Positions 7,971-15,660 of a stretch of 64,000 nucleotides of DNA are shown in pieces. A program made the position numbers and the translations under genes. The DNA is from Psychroserpens sp. NJDZ02 (GTDB lineage Bacteria; Bacteroidota; Bacteroidia; Flavobacteriales; Flavobacteriaceae). Positions within the stretch are counted from its first letter, which is position 1. Every line of letters starts with the position of its first letter. The notes under the pieces are model-generated. The model had not been told where the DNA came from, did no database searches, and saw nothing but the letters and a program-made list of their open reading frames with translations. The stretch lies in contig NZ_CP039451.1 of NCBI RefSeq assembly GCF_004843725.1, positions 2,536,001 to 2,600,000 of the forward strand, given 5' to 3'.

Positions 7971-8334
7971 GTTGCACAACCCCTTAAAAAAGCATAAAAA
8001 CAGCTTAAAATCAAAGATTTTAAGCTGTTTTTAATTTTTACTCTCTGTATTTTCTCTAAAATGCAAGTGGCTTAAAACATAGTATTTGAACGCTTATTAG
8101 CTAGTTTTTGGTGCTTTTAATAAAAGCAAGTAATCCCGCTATACTTTCTATCAGGTTTTTTATACATTTTTGAATACGTTTTAAGATTATAGGCTGTTGC
8201 AGAAAGATTCATACACTTATTAGCTTGTTTAATCAAGGGTATTCACTTTTCCCATGCCTAAAAACTGGGTTAGTGTACCCAATACGGGCTCTACGGTACT
8301 TTGTCGTTTTCGTTTATATAGCTTCCTTTTTCAC
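7971..8334 (-). pseudogene. IS1182-family relic: left end and 3' part of a transposase gene
   Basis: Starts with the intact end GTTGCACAAC and the terminator hairpin (7996-8032, loop AAA as in copy 1). It then follows the 3' part of the minus-strand transposase gene of copies 1 and 2 with many substitutions and a short deletion near 8233. The match stops about 8334, where an unrelated IS3-type fragment joins. The remaining transposase part cannot be translated without breaks. It is older than the two complete copies. Confidence 0.75.
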
Positions 8335-8598
8335 TAATTGGTCGTTTCCCTTTGCTGAACAAAATCCTTGTTACGAAAATGCCATGGCAGAACGTGTAAA
8401 TGGCATATCAGAAGATGAGTTATACTTAGACCAAACCATTGATAGTGTAGCACACGAAAAGAAAGCTGCAAAAAATGCAATTAATTTATACAACGACGTT
8501 AGATTACATTTATCTTTAGATTATAAAACACCTAATATGGTATATAAATTATCAGCTTAATTCAATTTTAACCTGGAGCCATATTTCAGGACAAGGCA
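8335..8598 (+). pseudogene. IS3-family relic: C-terminal end of an OrfB transposase
   Basis: The translation up to the stop at 8560 contains NPCYENAMAERVNG, the region of the catalytic Glu in IS3-type OrfB, and then LYNDVRLHLSLDYKTPNMVY, the usual end of this family. The N-terminal four fifths, with both catalytic Asp residues, are missing. The right end of the former element is probably near TATTTCAGGACAAGGCA at 8582-8598. The open frame that starts upstream at 8225 is a chance fusion with the IS1182 relic. It differs from the complete IS3 element at 10958-12389. Confidence 0.7.
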
Positions 8599-8628
8599 TT
8601 AGATAAAAATTCTAAATAAACATTAACT

Positions 8629-9687
8629 ATGAAACAATTTATGATTTTCCTGATATGTTTGACTTATTATAATACTGTTTATTCTCAAGATATATTATAT
8701 AATTTGTCATTTGAAGCAAATCAAGGCAATTATAATAATTCTTACGGAGAATATTATTATCATATAAAAAAAGAAGAAAATAGATATAGATTAACAACTA
8801 AAAAAAAGGAATATATTTTTCCAGAGGCATTTGATACCATTGTAAAAAACGCTCATTTTATTAAAACAGTAAAGCAAAACGTTATAAATATTTATAGAAC
8901 TCAAAATCTTGAAAAGATAGAAATACCTAATTTGAAACAAGTATATTTTATCAGAAATGGTCTAGAAGTATTAACTAATCAAGGAGCTCAATATTTTGAT
9001 AATTCAATTACAAAAATTAATAATTTTCCAAAATTAAACATTTTCACTTGTGGAACTGTTTATTCTGAACAATACACATTAAAACATAATGAAAAATCAC
9101 AAAAGCATAGTATTGAAATATCCGAAGGTTATTTTGGGGGAATGGATATTGAAACTATCTTAAATTTTAATAATTTACCAGACAATGTTAAAAGTCTTAG
9201 TTTCTTAAATGATAAAAAGTATACTTCAGAAAGTGTTAATAACAAATATTATACACACCCAAACCTAATCAAAATTATAAAAGATGGCAAAAGTGGTATT
9301 TACTCATATAAACTTGATGATGCAAAATTTCCTAAAAAAGAAAAAAGGAAAGTAAAAGAAAAATATGCATATGATATTGATGTAACAACTGGCGATACTA
9401 TTTTTATGGTTGTGCCTGAAATCATCGAAATCGAACCAATTTCATTTGCAAAAAAAGGAGAAATAAAACTTAATCAAATTTTAGCGATTGAATACGATTA
9501 CATTCAACAAAGCGAAATTAATGGATTAATATATCTCTATAAAAATAAACAAATCGGAATTTATCCCAATCACATTATTACAAATTTTGACAAATTTAAG
9601 GAGAAAACCACTTCATTCTATGAAATTACTAAAAACGAAAAACAGGGATGGATAGATATTAGAACTTTTCAGGAATATTACTTCTGA
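8629..9687 (+). CDS. Secreted protein of unknown function
   Basis: 352 residues with a clear signal peptide (N-terminal MKQFMIFLICLTYY, likely cut after VYSQ). The mature part is rich in Lys, Asn, Tyr and Ile and predicted mostly beta. GKSGIYSYKL and NKQIGIYPN look like single degenerate WG-repeat-like strands, but this is weak. I do not recognise a family. The gene lies between relics: an IS3-type end 30 bases upstream and, from 9711, part of an IS1182-type transposase. A GCTAACAATA motif follows 13 bases behind the stop, like the array motif behind other genes here. The frame is intact in spite of the decayed surroundings. Confidence 0.65.
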   Translation: MKQFMIFLICLTYYNTVYSQDILYNLSFEANQGNYNNSYGEYYYHIKKEENRYRLTTKKKEYIFPEAFDTIVKNAHFIKTVKQNVINIYRTQNLEKIEIPNLKQVYFIRNGLEVLTNQGAQYFDNSITKINNFPKLNIFTCGTVYSEQYTLKHNEKSQKHSIEISEGYFGGMDIETILNFNNLPDNVKSLSFLNDKKYTSESVNNKYYTHPNLIKIIKDGKSGIYSYKLDDAKFPKKEKRKVKEKYAYDIDVTTGDTIFMVVPEIIEIEPISFAKKGEIKLNQILAIEYDYIQQSEINGLIYLYKNKQIGIYPNHIITNFDKFKEKTTSFYEITKNEKQGWIDIRTFQEYYF

Positions 9688-9710
9688 GCAAAAATCGTTT
9701 GCTAACAATA

Positions 9711-9965
9711 TTTGAAAAACACCTCGGTATCAACACGCTTTTGACCACTAATTCCATAATACGGAGTAGTAAGTTTGTAGAGGTAGACCAGATTCAATAT
9801 CCTTTTTAATTGCCTGTAACAATTGTGTTTGGGCATACGTTTACTCAATAGGAAATAAGTGAATAATTGTTCTTGATATGTCTTTTACGTTGTATACCAG
9901 TGTATTGTAAATTATATTGTCATTATCAATTGATTGCTTTAACTTTATCAACAGAGTTGTGCAAC
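9711..9965 (-). pseudogene. Divergent IS1182-family relic: 5' part of a transposase gene and right end
   Basis: On the minus strand the translation contains KTYQEQLFTYFLLSKRMP and, further on, YYGISGQKRVDTEVFFKY, which align with the N-terminus of the complete transposases (KIYQEKLFNNFQLSRRVP; YYGNCGQKSLDPVVFFKF) at about half the residues. The right end GTTGTGCAAC is kept at 9956-9965. The divergence is far greater than that of the relic at 7971-8334, so the two pieces come from different ancestral elements and are not two halves of one. Confidence 0.7.
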
Positions 9966-10077
9966 AAGCACAATGTACATGATGTATAAAACATAGCTAA
10001 TAAGTGTCAAACCGAAAGGTTAGTATTTAATTATGAATACCGCCAAATTTTTAATTTGGCTTAAAACAAGCAAAAAA
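9966..10077 (+). repeat. Intergenic array repeat, type B, with hairpin
   Basis: Starts AAGCACAATGTA behind the relic end, like 2208. It shares CACAATGTA, ATAAAACATAG and ACCGAAAGGT-type segments with the repeat at 2208-2412, and carries the perfect hairpin GCCAAATT-TTT-AATTTGGC. An ATG at 10033 inside it is in frame with the next gene, but it is part of the repeat and unlikely to be the start. Confidence 0.55.
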
Positions 10078-10872
10078 ATGAAAATAAATACAACCATTTT
10101 ATGTTTAATTTTGTCTCAATTTGTATTTGGTCAAACAGAACTTTCGAAAGAAAAACATATCATTAATTTAGATGCAAAAATAGGAGAAAGAATCTTTGTT
10201 ACAGATTCAATAGGGAATACTTTAAACAACGGTGAATATCTATTCAAATTCTTCGAGGGTAGAGTTAAATTATCTTTTTGGTTCTCTATTGAAGACTCTG
10301 GAGAAATTAATGGTGATGTAAAATTAAATATTGGAGATAAGATAGATAGTCAACTATTAGAATTATACAAAGTGAAAAAAGGTATCGTAAAAAAAATAGA
10401 ACAATTTGACCAAAAAAGAAAGTTTTTGGATACAGAAATTTTTATAAGTGGAGATACCGTAATAGAACGGAATTATAAATTAAATAAACTGCTTTACTAT
10501 GAAAATAAAGGGATAAAAGGAAATGAAATTTACAAATACTCTTGTGTTAACTATTATGAAGAAGACTATATTGATAAGTGTACTAAAACTGATTTTATAA
10601 AAGGAATAGTAGAGGAGACTCTAAAGGGGAATGTAATAAGCAGAACTAAGACAAAAAATTTACCTTCTAACATACTAAAAATAGTAGAAAATTTCGGCAC
10701 TGAAGAAAGCGTCAAAAAAATAATAGTTTATACGGATAAAGTAATAAAGACCACATATAAAAATGGTAGTTACAAAACAGAAACACCTATAAAAGGTGGC
10801 GTATTTGAAAAAGTGTACAATAATAAGGGAGTGCTAATTGAATCTGGAGAAGTATATGATATCGATTTTTAA
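10078..10872 (+). CDS. Secreted protein of unknown function
   Basis: 264 residues from the ATG at 10078. This start gives a typical signal peptide (LCLILSQFVFGQ), while the in-frame ATG 45 bases upstream lies in the array repeat. The mature protein is rich in Lys, Ile and Glu with predicted beta strands. Its end, YNNKGVLIESGEVYDIDF, resembles one strand pair of the YD/MORN-like repeats common in Bacteroidetes secreted proteins, but one copy is too little for a family call. It stands alone on the + strand, followed by the array repeat that carries the IS3 element. Function unknown. Confidence 0.65.
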   Translation: MKINTTILCLILSQFVFGQTELSKEKHIINLDAKIGERIFVTDSIGNTLNNGEYLFKFFEGRVKLSFWFSIEDSGEINGDVKLNIGDKIDSQLLELYKVKKGIVKKIEQFDQKRKFLDTEIFISGDTVIERNYKLNKLLYYENKGIKGNEIYKYSCVNYYEEDYIDKCTKTDFIKGIVEETLKGNVISRTKTKNLPSNILKIVENFGTEESVKKIIVYTDKVIKTTYKNGSYKTETPIKGGVFEKVYNNKGVLIESGEVYDIDF

Positions 10873-10903
10873 CCAGATAAAATCATCAAATACAAATAAG
10901 AAT

Positions 10904-10957
10904 ATAGGCACCACCGTTTATAATTTATTGCTTACTTTCGAAAGTCCTCGCGGATTT
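10904..10957 (+). repeat. Intergenic array repeat, type A, left part, cut by IS3 element
   Basis: TAGGCACCACCGTTTATAA to CGCGGATTT. It carries the first arm and loop of the hairpin GAAAGTCC-TCGC-GGATTTTC; the IS3-type element entered the second arm. The right part is at 12390-12467. Confidence 0.65.
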
Positions 10958-11000
10958 TGAACTGCTCCCAAAAAGTTAGACACTATTTGAGGGTATTATT

Positions 11001-11522
11001 ATGGGAAGAAAAGTCAAGTATGATTACGCATTTAAACTTCGATGTGTAAAGCAAGTTTTAAAAAATCACCAAACAGTTGAAGATGTGTCTAAGTTATATG
11101 GTTGTCATCATACAACCCTTCATGATTGGATTCGATTTTATGAAAAATATGGTAAAAAAGCACTATTACCAAGAAAAACCAAAGTGTATAGCATTCCTTT
11201 TAAACTTAAAGTTTTAAAAGCTATTGACAAAGATTCATTATCTTTCAGTCAAGCTTGTTTAGAATTTAATATTCCTACTAAATCTGTAATTATGAAGTGG
11301 CAACGTAATTATAAAAAAGAGGGTATTGTAGGCTTAAACATTAAACCTAGAGGTAAACCAAAATCTATGCAATTTAAGAGGGCTAAAAAAAAGTCTAATA
11401 AACCTTTAACAAGAGAAGAGGAACTTTTATTAGAAAATGAATCATTACGCGCAGAACTGGACTTGCTAAAAAAGTTACAGGCCTTAATTCAACAAGAGCA
11501 AAACAAAAAGCAAAAGCCATAA
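11001..11522 (+). CDS. IS3-family OrfA (DNA-binding part of the transposase)
   Basis: 173 residues. Two helix-turn-helix domains occur in tandem (about 5-55 with VEDVSKLYGCHHTTLHDW, and 60-110 with SFSQACLEFNIPTKSVIMKW), followed by a leucine-zipper-like coiled coil (LTREEELLLENESLRAEL) as in IS150-type OrfA. It binds the element ends and lets the transposase multimerise. The A AAA AAG site at 11468-11474 near its end would shift a share of ribosomes to the -1 frame, giving the OrfAB fusion that is the active transposase in this family. Confidence 0.9.
   Translation: MGRKVKYDYAFKLRCVKQVLKNHQTVEDVSKLYGCHHTTLHDWIRFYEKYGKKALLPRKTKVYSIPFKLKVLKAIDKDSLSFSQACLEFNIPTKSVIMKWQRNYKKEGIVGLNIKPRGKPKSMQFKRAKKKSNKPLTREEELLLENESLRAELDLLKKLQALIQQEQNKKQKP
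11468..11474 (+). other. Programmed -1 frameshift site between OrfA and OrfB
   Basis: AAAAAAG placed in the OrfA frame as A AAA AAG, the standard slippery heptamer of IS3 elements. The OrfB frame is open without a stop from at least 11465, more than 100 bases before its first ATG. Confidence 0.75.
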
Positions 11523-11572
11523 CAGAATTAAGGCATAAGTATGATTTAGTTATTTTATTATATCATACGAAC

Positions 11573-12355
11573 ATGGCAAGAAGTAGTTATTATTATCATC
11601 ATAAAAGAAGGCTTTTAGTTGATAAATATAAAGAGATAAAACTATTGATTCATCAAATATATCATCGTCACAAAGGAAGATATGGCTATAGAAGAATCTC
11701 TTTAGAAATCAACAAAATAGGCACTCTAATAAATCATAAAACAGTACTCAAGTTAATGCGTGAATTAGGTTTGAAAAGTTTAGTCAGAGCTAAAAGATAC
11801 AAGTCTTATAAAGGGCAAATAGGAGAAACAGCTCCTAATATATTACAACGAAATTTTAAAGCTATTAGGCCAAATAAAAAATGGGCTACCGATATTACAG
11901 AATTTAAAGTTTTAGGAAAAAAACTATATCTATCTCCAATAATTGATCTCTTTAATAGAGAAATAATAAGTTATCAATTATCTGAAAAACCTGATTTTAA
12001 ACAAGTAACTATTATGCTGAAAAAGTCTTTTAAGAAAATACCAGATCAAACAAATTTAATATTACATTCAGATCAAGGATGGCAGTATCAAATGAAACAG
12101 TATCGAAGATTATTAACAGAAAAAGGAATTACTCAGAGCATGTCTCGTAAAGGAAATTGTTTAGATAACGCTGTGATAGAAAATTTCTTCGGTATTCTAA
12201 AATCTGAATTGTTTTATATAAATAAATATAAGTCGATATCTCAGTTAAAAAAAGAGATTAAAGTGTATATAAAATATTATAACAATGAGAGAATTAAACA
12301 AAATTTAAATGGAATGAGCCCGATTGAATATCGAGCTAATTATTATCAAAATTAA
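11573..12355 (+). CDS. IS3-family OrfB (catalytic part of the transposase)
   Basis: 260 residues from the ATG at 11573 (MARSSYYYH), although in vivo it is probably made mainly as an OrfAB fusion by -1 frameshifting. An HTH_21-like segment comes first (HRHKGRYGYRRISLEI), then the rve integrase core with the DDE triad: Asp107 in WATDITEF, Asp167 in LHSDQGWQY and Glu203 in NAVIENFFG, with 35 residues between the last two, as required for IS3. It ends in the usual YNNERIKQNLNGMSPIEYR. All catalytic residues are present and the frame is intact. Confidence 0.92.
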   Translation: MARSSYYYHHKRRLLVDKYKEIKLLIHQIYHRHKGRYGYRRISLEINKIGTLINHKTVLKLMRELGLKSLVRAKRYKSYKGQIGETAPNILQRNFKAIRPNKKWATDITEFKVLGKKLYLSPIIDLFNREIISYQLSEKPDFKQVTIMLKKSFKKIPDQTNLILHSDQGWQYQMKQYRRLLTEKGITQSMSRKGNCLDNAVIENFFGILKSELFYINKYKSISQLKKEIKVYIKYYNNERIKQNLNGMSPIEYRANYYQN

Positions 12356-12389
12356 TTATAAATTTGTCTAAACATTTGGGTGCACTTCA

Positions 12390-12467
12390 TTTTCTTGGTC
12401 GGTAATTATTTACTAAATTAACTGCTTGAAACAGGTAACAAACCATATAATAACGTGTATCCAATTT
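12390..12467 (+). repeat. Intergenic array repeat, type A, right part
   Basis: TTTTCTTGGTCGGTAATT to ATAACGTGTATCCAATTT, the continuation of 10904-10957 on the far side of the IS3 element. It shares TTTACTAAATTAACTGCTT and AACAAACCATATA with the repeat at 5587-5704. An ATG at 12426 within it is in frame with the next gene but belongs to the repeat. Confidence 0.65.
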
Positions 12468-13478
12468 ATGAATGAGAGTTTCAAAATTTCACCTATTTCA
12501 CCTATTTTATTTTTTTTAATTATTATTTCTTGTACAAAATGTCCTGAACAAATAACACTAGAAAATTATTACTTATCAGAAAAGTCGAAGGACAAATTCC
12601 CTTATCAAAATGGAGAGGGAAAATTAGTATTTAAAGACTCTCTAAACAATAAATTAACATTTGAACTTATTTCTTCGGATACAATATATCTTACAAAAGA
12701 GGAATGGTATGAAAACTGTGCTTTAAATGACTCTTTCAATAAAAAAATTAGAGTAAGTGCTAAAAGAGAGTGGCAGAACGTTTTATTTAAACCTGATACT
12801 TTAATAGACTTATCTTTTAATATTTTTATCAGACAAAGGGTTCAAATTGACGCCTCAGATTTAAGTAATATTAGAGAAATTGACGGACTGCAAATTTACA
12901 GAGCAAATGTTGGTCAAATGAACATTGTGTCAGATTTAAAGAATTTTCATCTCGATGAAGAACCAACAGAAAAAATTGATAGTATTACAATTAACGGCAT
13001 ATTATTTAGAAATATATTAAAATCTAAACATATGAATAGTGGGGATATACTTTATGACCTAGAAAAAGGAATAGTAGCGATTAATGAATATCAAGGAGGT
13101 TTTAAAAAAGCTAAATATTGGACTTTAGATAGTATTATCTATCACGAAAAAAATAAAGAACTAAAAAAACTAACCGAAAAAAGTAAATACGATAAATTAA
13201 AAGCAAGTTATGAACTCTATGGGAAATGGGAAATAGATGATTCTAATAGTGGCGGAAGCTTTCCTTTTGAAATTTATCAAAAAGGAACTGAATTTATTGG
13301 TGTTGCTCCATGGGGTAGTTATGCAACGGACACTCTTATTAAAAAGGATAGCAAGTTTTTTAAAAAGGGAATGGAGAAAGGAGAATATTATATTATTGAC
13401 TCAGATAAGGAAATGACATTATTTGATGGAAATGACAATAGCTTAGCCGATGAAGGTTATACTGCTAAGAAAAAATAA
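12468..13478 (+). CDS. Lipoprotein of unknown function
   Basis: 336 residues from the ATG at 12468, chosen because the earlier in-frame ATG lies in the array repeat and because this start yields a good lipoprotein signal (LIIISC, Cys22). The mature protein is charged, with predicted beta strands. The C-terminal 90 residues (LYGKWEID to SLADEGYTA) look like a small lipocalin-like or 'GKW' beta domain of the kind many Bacteroidetes lipoproteins have, but I would not name it. It stands alone between array repeats. Function unknown. Confidence 0.65.
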   Translation: MNESFKISPISPILFFLIIISCTKCPEQITLENYYLSEKSKDKFPYQNGEGKLVFKDSLNNKLTFELISSDTIYLTKEEWYENCALNDSFNKKIRVSAKREWQNVLFKPDTLIDLSFNIFIRQRVQIDASDLSNIREIDGLQIYRANVGQMNIVSDLKNFHLDEEPTEKIDSITINGILFRNILKSKHMNSGDILYDLEKGIVAINEYQGGFKKAKYWTLDSIIYHEKNKELKKLTEKSKYDKLKASYELYGKWEIDDSNSGGSFPFEIYQKGTEFIGVAPWGSYATDTLIKKDSKFFKKGMEKGEYYIIDSDKEMTLFDGNDNSLADEGYTAKKK

Positions 13479-13623
13479 AATGTTTTATAGTTCGTAAAGT
13501 AATGAAAGAGAATGACCTTATAACATTAATTGTTGCTTTTAACGTATTAACAAAAATTCTCGCAGAATTTTTATCTTTGATTTAATTGCTTTTACACACG
13601 ATTAAATAATACTTAAACTGATT
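13479..13623 (+). repeat. Degenerate intergenic array repeat with hairpin
   Basis: A perfect 9-bp stem AAAAATTCT / AGAATTTTT around CGC (13552-13572) lies in a context (TTAATTGTTGCTTTTAACG upstream, TTTAATTGCTTTTACAC downstream) that resembles the type A repeats at 5587 and 10904, but is more diverged. Confidence 0.45.
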
Positions 13624-15048
13624 ATGAATATTTTAAAAAAAATTATAATTACCTTATCAATAGTATTGACAGCCTCATGTCAAAACGAAAAAAAAACTAA
13701 AGAATTAAAAAGTACTACAGAGGAGTTAGTACCTTTTAATAGAAGTCTTGATACAATAGAAAATATAACTTTAGACGCGAGCTTGCTTAACACAGACGAT
13801 ACAGTGGTTTTGAATGATAGTTTGAATTTAATTAAAAAGAATATTTTTGAAAACTTTGAACATTTACAAAAAACCTTTTTTTTTAACGAATTAGAAGTAT
13901 CTACAATCTTATTATACAAAGGGGAATTTATTGATAGCCTTGAGATAAATGATGATGGATTTATAGGACATTACTTTATGAAGGTGTTTGATAGAACACC
14001 GGAAAATATTAAAATTTTTTTTGGAGATAACGAAATAGAAATATTGGCTAAAATGATTATCGATAACAATAATTATATTGGTAGTAGGACTAATTTGTGG
14101 CTAGATGGTTTTATAAAAGCGTATGAAGAATTAAAAAATGATCCAGAATTTTTAATGCAAGCTTCAATAGAAAAAGATGTCCATGCATATTATGAGTTAA
14201 TCACATCCAAATATTCAACAGATGTGACCGAAATAATGGATTTTGAGAGTGATTATGATTTAGATTATAAATTATTTAAAATCTACTCGTTTTGGGTAAG
14301 AAGATACAATGAAGGAAATTCTGAGGTAGTCTTTTCTATTATTAAAAAATTTAAAGATCAATTCCCTGCCGAAATTGAAACAGACAAATTAAACTCGAAA
14401 AAAAACGTAGTAGAATCAAAAATTTTAGATGACGAATTCTCAGCATTTGATTTTAACGAAGACATTTTAAACTATATAATAGCTGAGTTGGATATTAATA
14501 ATAACTACTTTGAACGGTTCATTGCTGAAAATTCTATTTTTATTGCTAGAAACGACATGTCGCTTCAACGTTTTTCAGAATATTCTACAGAAGTAATGAC
14601 AAAATTAAACAAAGAATATAGTGATTTTGATAGAACTCCAGAGAATATAGATGAAATTTTTAATACCAATTTGATAGATTACATCGCGTTTTTGTTTAAT
14701 AACGAATTTTTAGTCAAAGATCAAAAACTATATGATGTTTTAAAAGGTTTACTTTTAACTTATGATGAAATGGATGATGATGAATGCGAAAGACTACATC
14801 ACATTATGAAAGAATATGAATATCATGATATGAGGGATGAGTTTATAAAAAATTGTAGTGATACAGTAAGCGAATTTATATACAATGGTGGTGATTTTAA
14901 ATCTTCGTTTGAATATGGCTCTGATATCGATTTTGGTTATAGTAAACGAATATTTTATTTGTATTCATTTTGGGTAAGAAGATATAATGAGGGTAATAAA
15001 GAAACGGTTTACAAAATACTTAAAGAGGTAGACGGAAAAATCAATTAA
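13624..15048 (+). CDS. Lipoprotein with an internal duplication, unknown function
   Basis: 474 residues with a lipoprotein signal (VLTASC, Cys19). Two homologous halves follow, about 70-255 and 275-474. Each includes an FDRTPENI segment and ends in YSFWVRRYNEGN (residues near 225 and 452). The protein is acidic and predicted mostly helical. I recognise no family. It is the last of the + strand single genes of the accessory region; a 612-base decayed stretch follows. The near-perfect match of the two FWVRRYNEGN blocks, against weak similarity elsewhere, points to a functional constraint on that motif. Confidence 0.7.
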   Translation: MNILKKIIITLSIVLTASCQNEKKTKELKSTTEELVPFNRSLDTIENITLDASLLNTDDTVVLNDSLNLIKKNIFENFEHLQKTFFFNELEVSTILLYKGEFIDSLEINDDGFIGHYFMKVFDRTPENIKIFFGDNEIEILAKMIIDNNNYIGSRTNLWLDGFIKAYEELKNDPEFLMQASIEKDVHAYYELITSKYSTDVTEIMDFESDYDLDYKLFKIYSFWVRRYNEGNSEVVFSIIKKFKDQFPAEIETDKLNSKKNVVESKILDDEFSAFDFNEDILNYIIAELDINNNYFERFIAENSIFIARNDMSLQRFSEYSTEVMTKLNKEYSDFDRTPENIDEIFNTNLIDYIAFLFNNEFLVKDQKLYDVLKGLLLTYDEMDDDECERLHHIMKEYEYHDMRDEFIKNCSDTVSEFIYNGGDFKSSFEYGSDIDFGYSKRIFYLYSFWVRRYNEGNKETVYKILKEVDGKIN

Positions 15049-15660
15049 TAATCCAAACTTATGCTTAGGCGACAGTATTTGATTGTAAGTAAAAAAGCCG
15101 ACTCTAATAATTTAAATTTAATTAATAGAAGTCAAAATTTTAAAATTAAAGGGTTGTAGATTACTTACGGATATTCTTGTAGCAATCACGTTGGCAACAA
15201 TTAGTAGAAGCGCATGCAAGATGAATAACGTAAGAATTTGAACTAAAAGGAGAAAACGGAAATATAACTGTTGGTATTGAAATACTTCTGATTTTTCGAA
15301 TAAAACTTGTTCCAAAGAAGGATATGAATGTGTTCTCGGAATTGAAATTATAGTTGGTTGTTGTTAAGGGAAGTATTTTTTGCACTTCGACTGGCGAACT
15401 ATCCAAATTTTATTGAAAATAAAAAAACGGTCAGACCGAACTGATGGCATTACAGAATTTTACTCTTATCAAAACAATCTAGAGTTGACAGTTAAGTATA
15501 CATCCTTAAAAGCTGGAATTTGATTTTAATAGTGATCGGTCATATTTTAAAAATTCAGTTGAACCATTAGAACGGATTTTTGATAAATATGGCAAAATGA
15601 TAGGAATGAAAAATTAAAATAACAATGAGAAGCTGAAGTTAATACATCTAAAAATCAAAC
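15049..15660. other. Decayed intergenic stretch at the border of the accessory region
   Basis: I find no intact gene in these 612 bases. On the + strand the last part translates as EFDFNSDRSYFKNSVEPLE and on to a stop at 15617, and an earlier piece reads GYECVLGIEIIVGCC. Both look like fragments of broken genes interrupted by stops and frame changes. Two overlapping minus-strand frames (15118-15406) have no start context or family features. No hairpin terminator is obvious behind the lipoprotein gene or the TonB receptor gene. Confidence 0.4.

Larger units (their letters stand above)
10958..12389 (+). mobile_element. IS3-family element (IS150-like), complete, 1,432 bp
   Basis: The terminal inverted repeats of 25 bp agree at 20 positions: TGAACTGCTCCCAAAAAGTT begins the left end at 10958, and the right end at 12365-12389 is its inverted counterpart. 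Flanking TTT on both sides (10955-10957 and 12390-12392) is a likely 3-bp target duplication. Two overlapping frames encode the transposase, joined by a -1 frameshift site. The element sits inside the hairpin of an array repeat. Confidence 0.88.

Noticed and set aside
8225..8560. 111-codon open frame
   Set aside because: It is a chance fusion of the antisense of the IS1182 relic with the IS3 relic; only the second part comes from a real gene.
1..15048. A classical integron with integrase
   Set aside because: No tyrosine recombinase gene or attI-like site is in the window; only the cassette-like layout is seen, so it is reported as a resemblance.
15118..15406. Two overlapping minus-strand frames
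   Set aside because: There is no ribosome binding site, no family pattern and no conservation cue; the + strand has pieces that look more like former genes.
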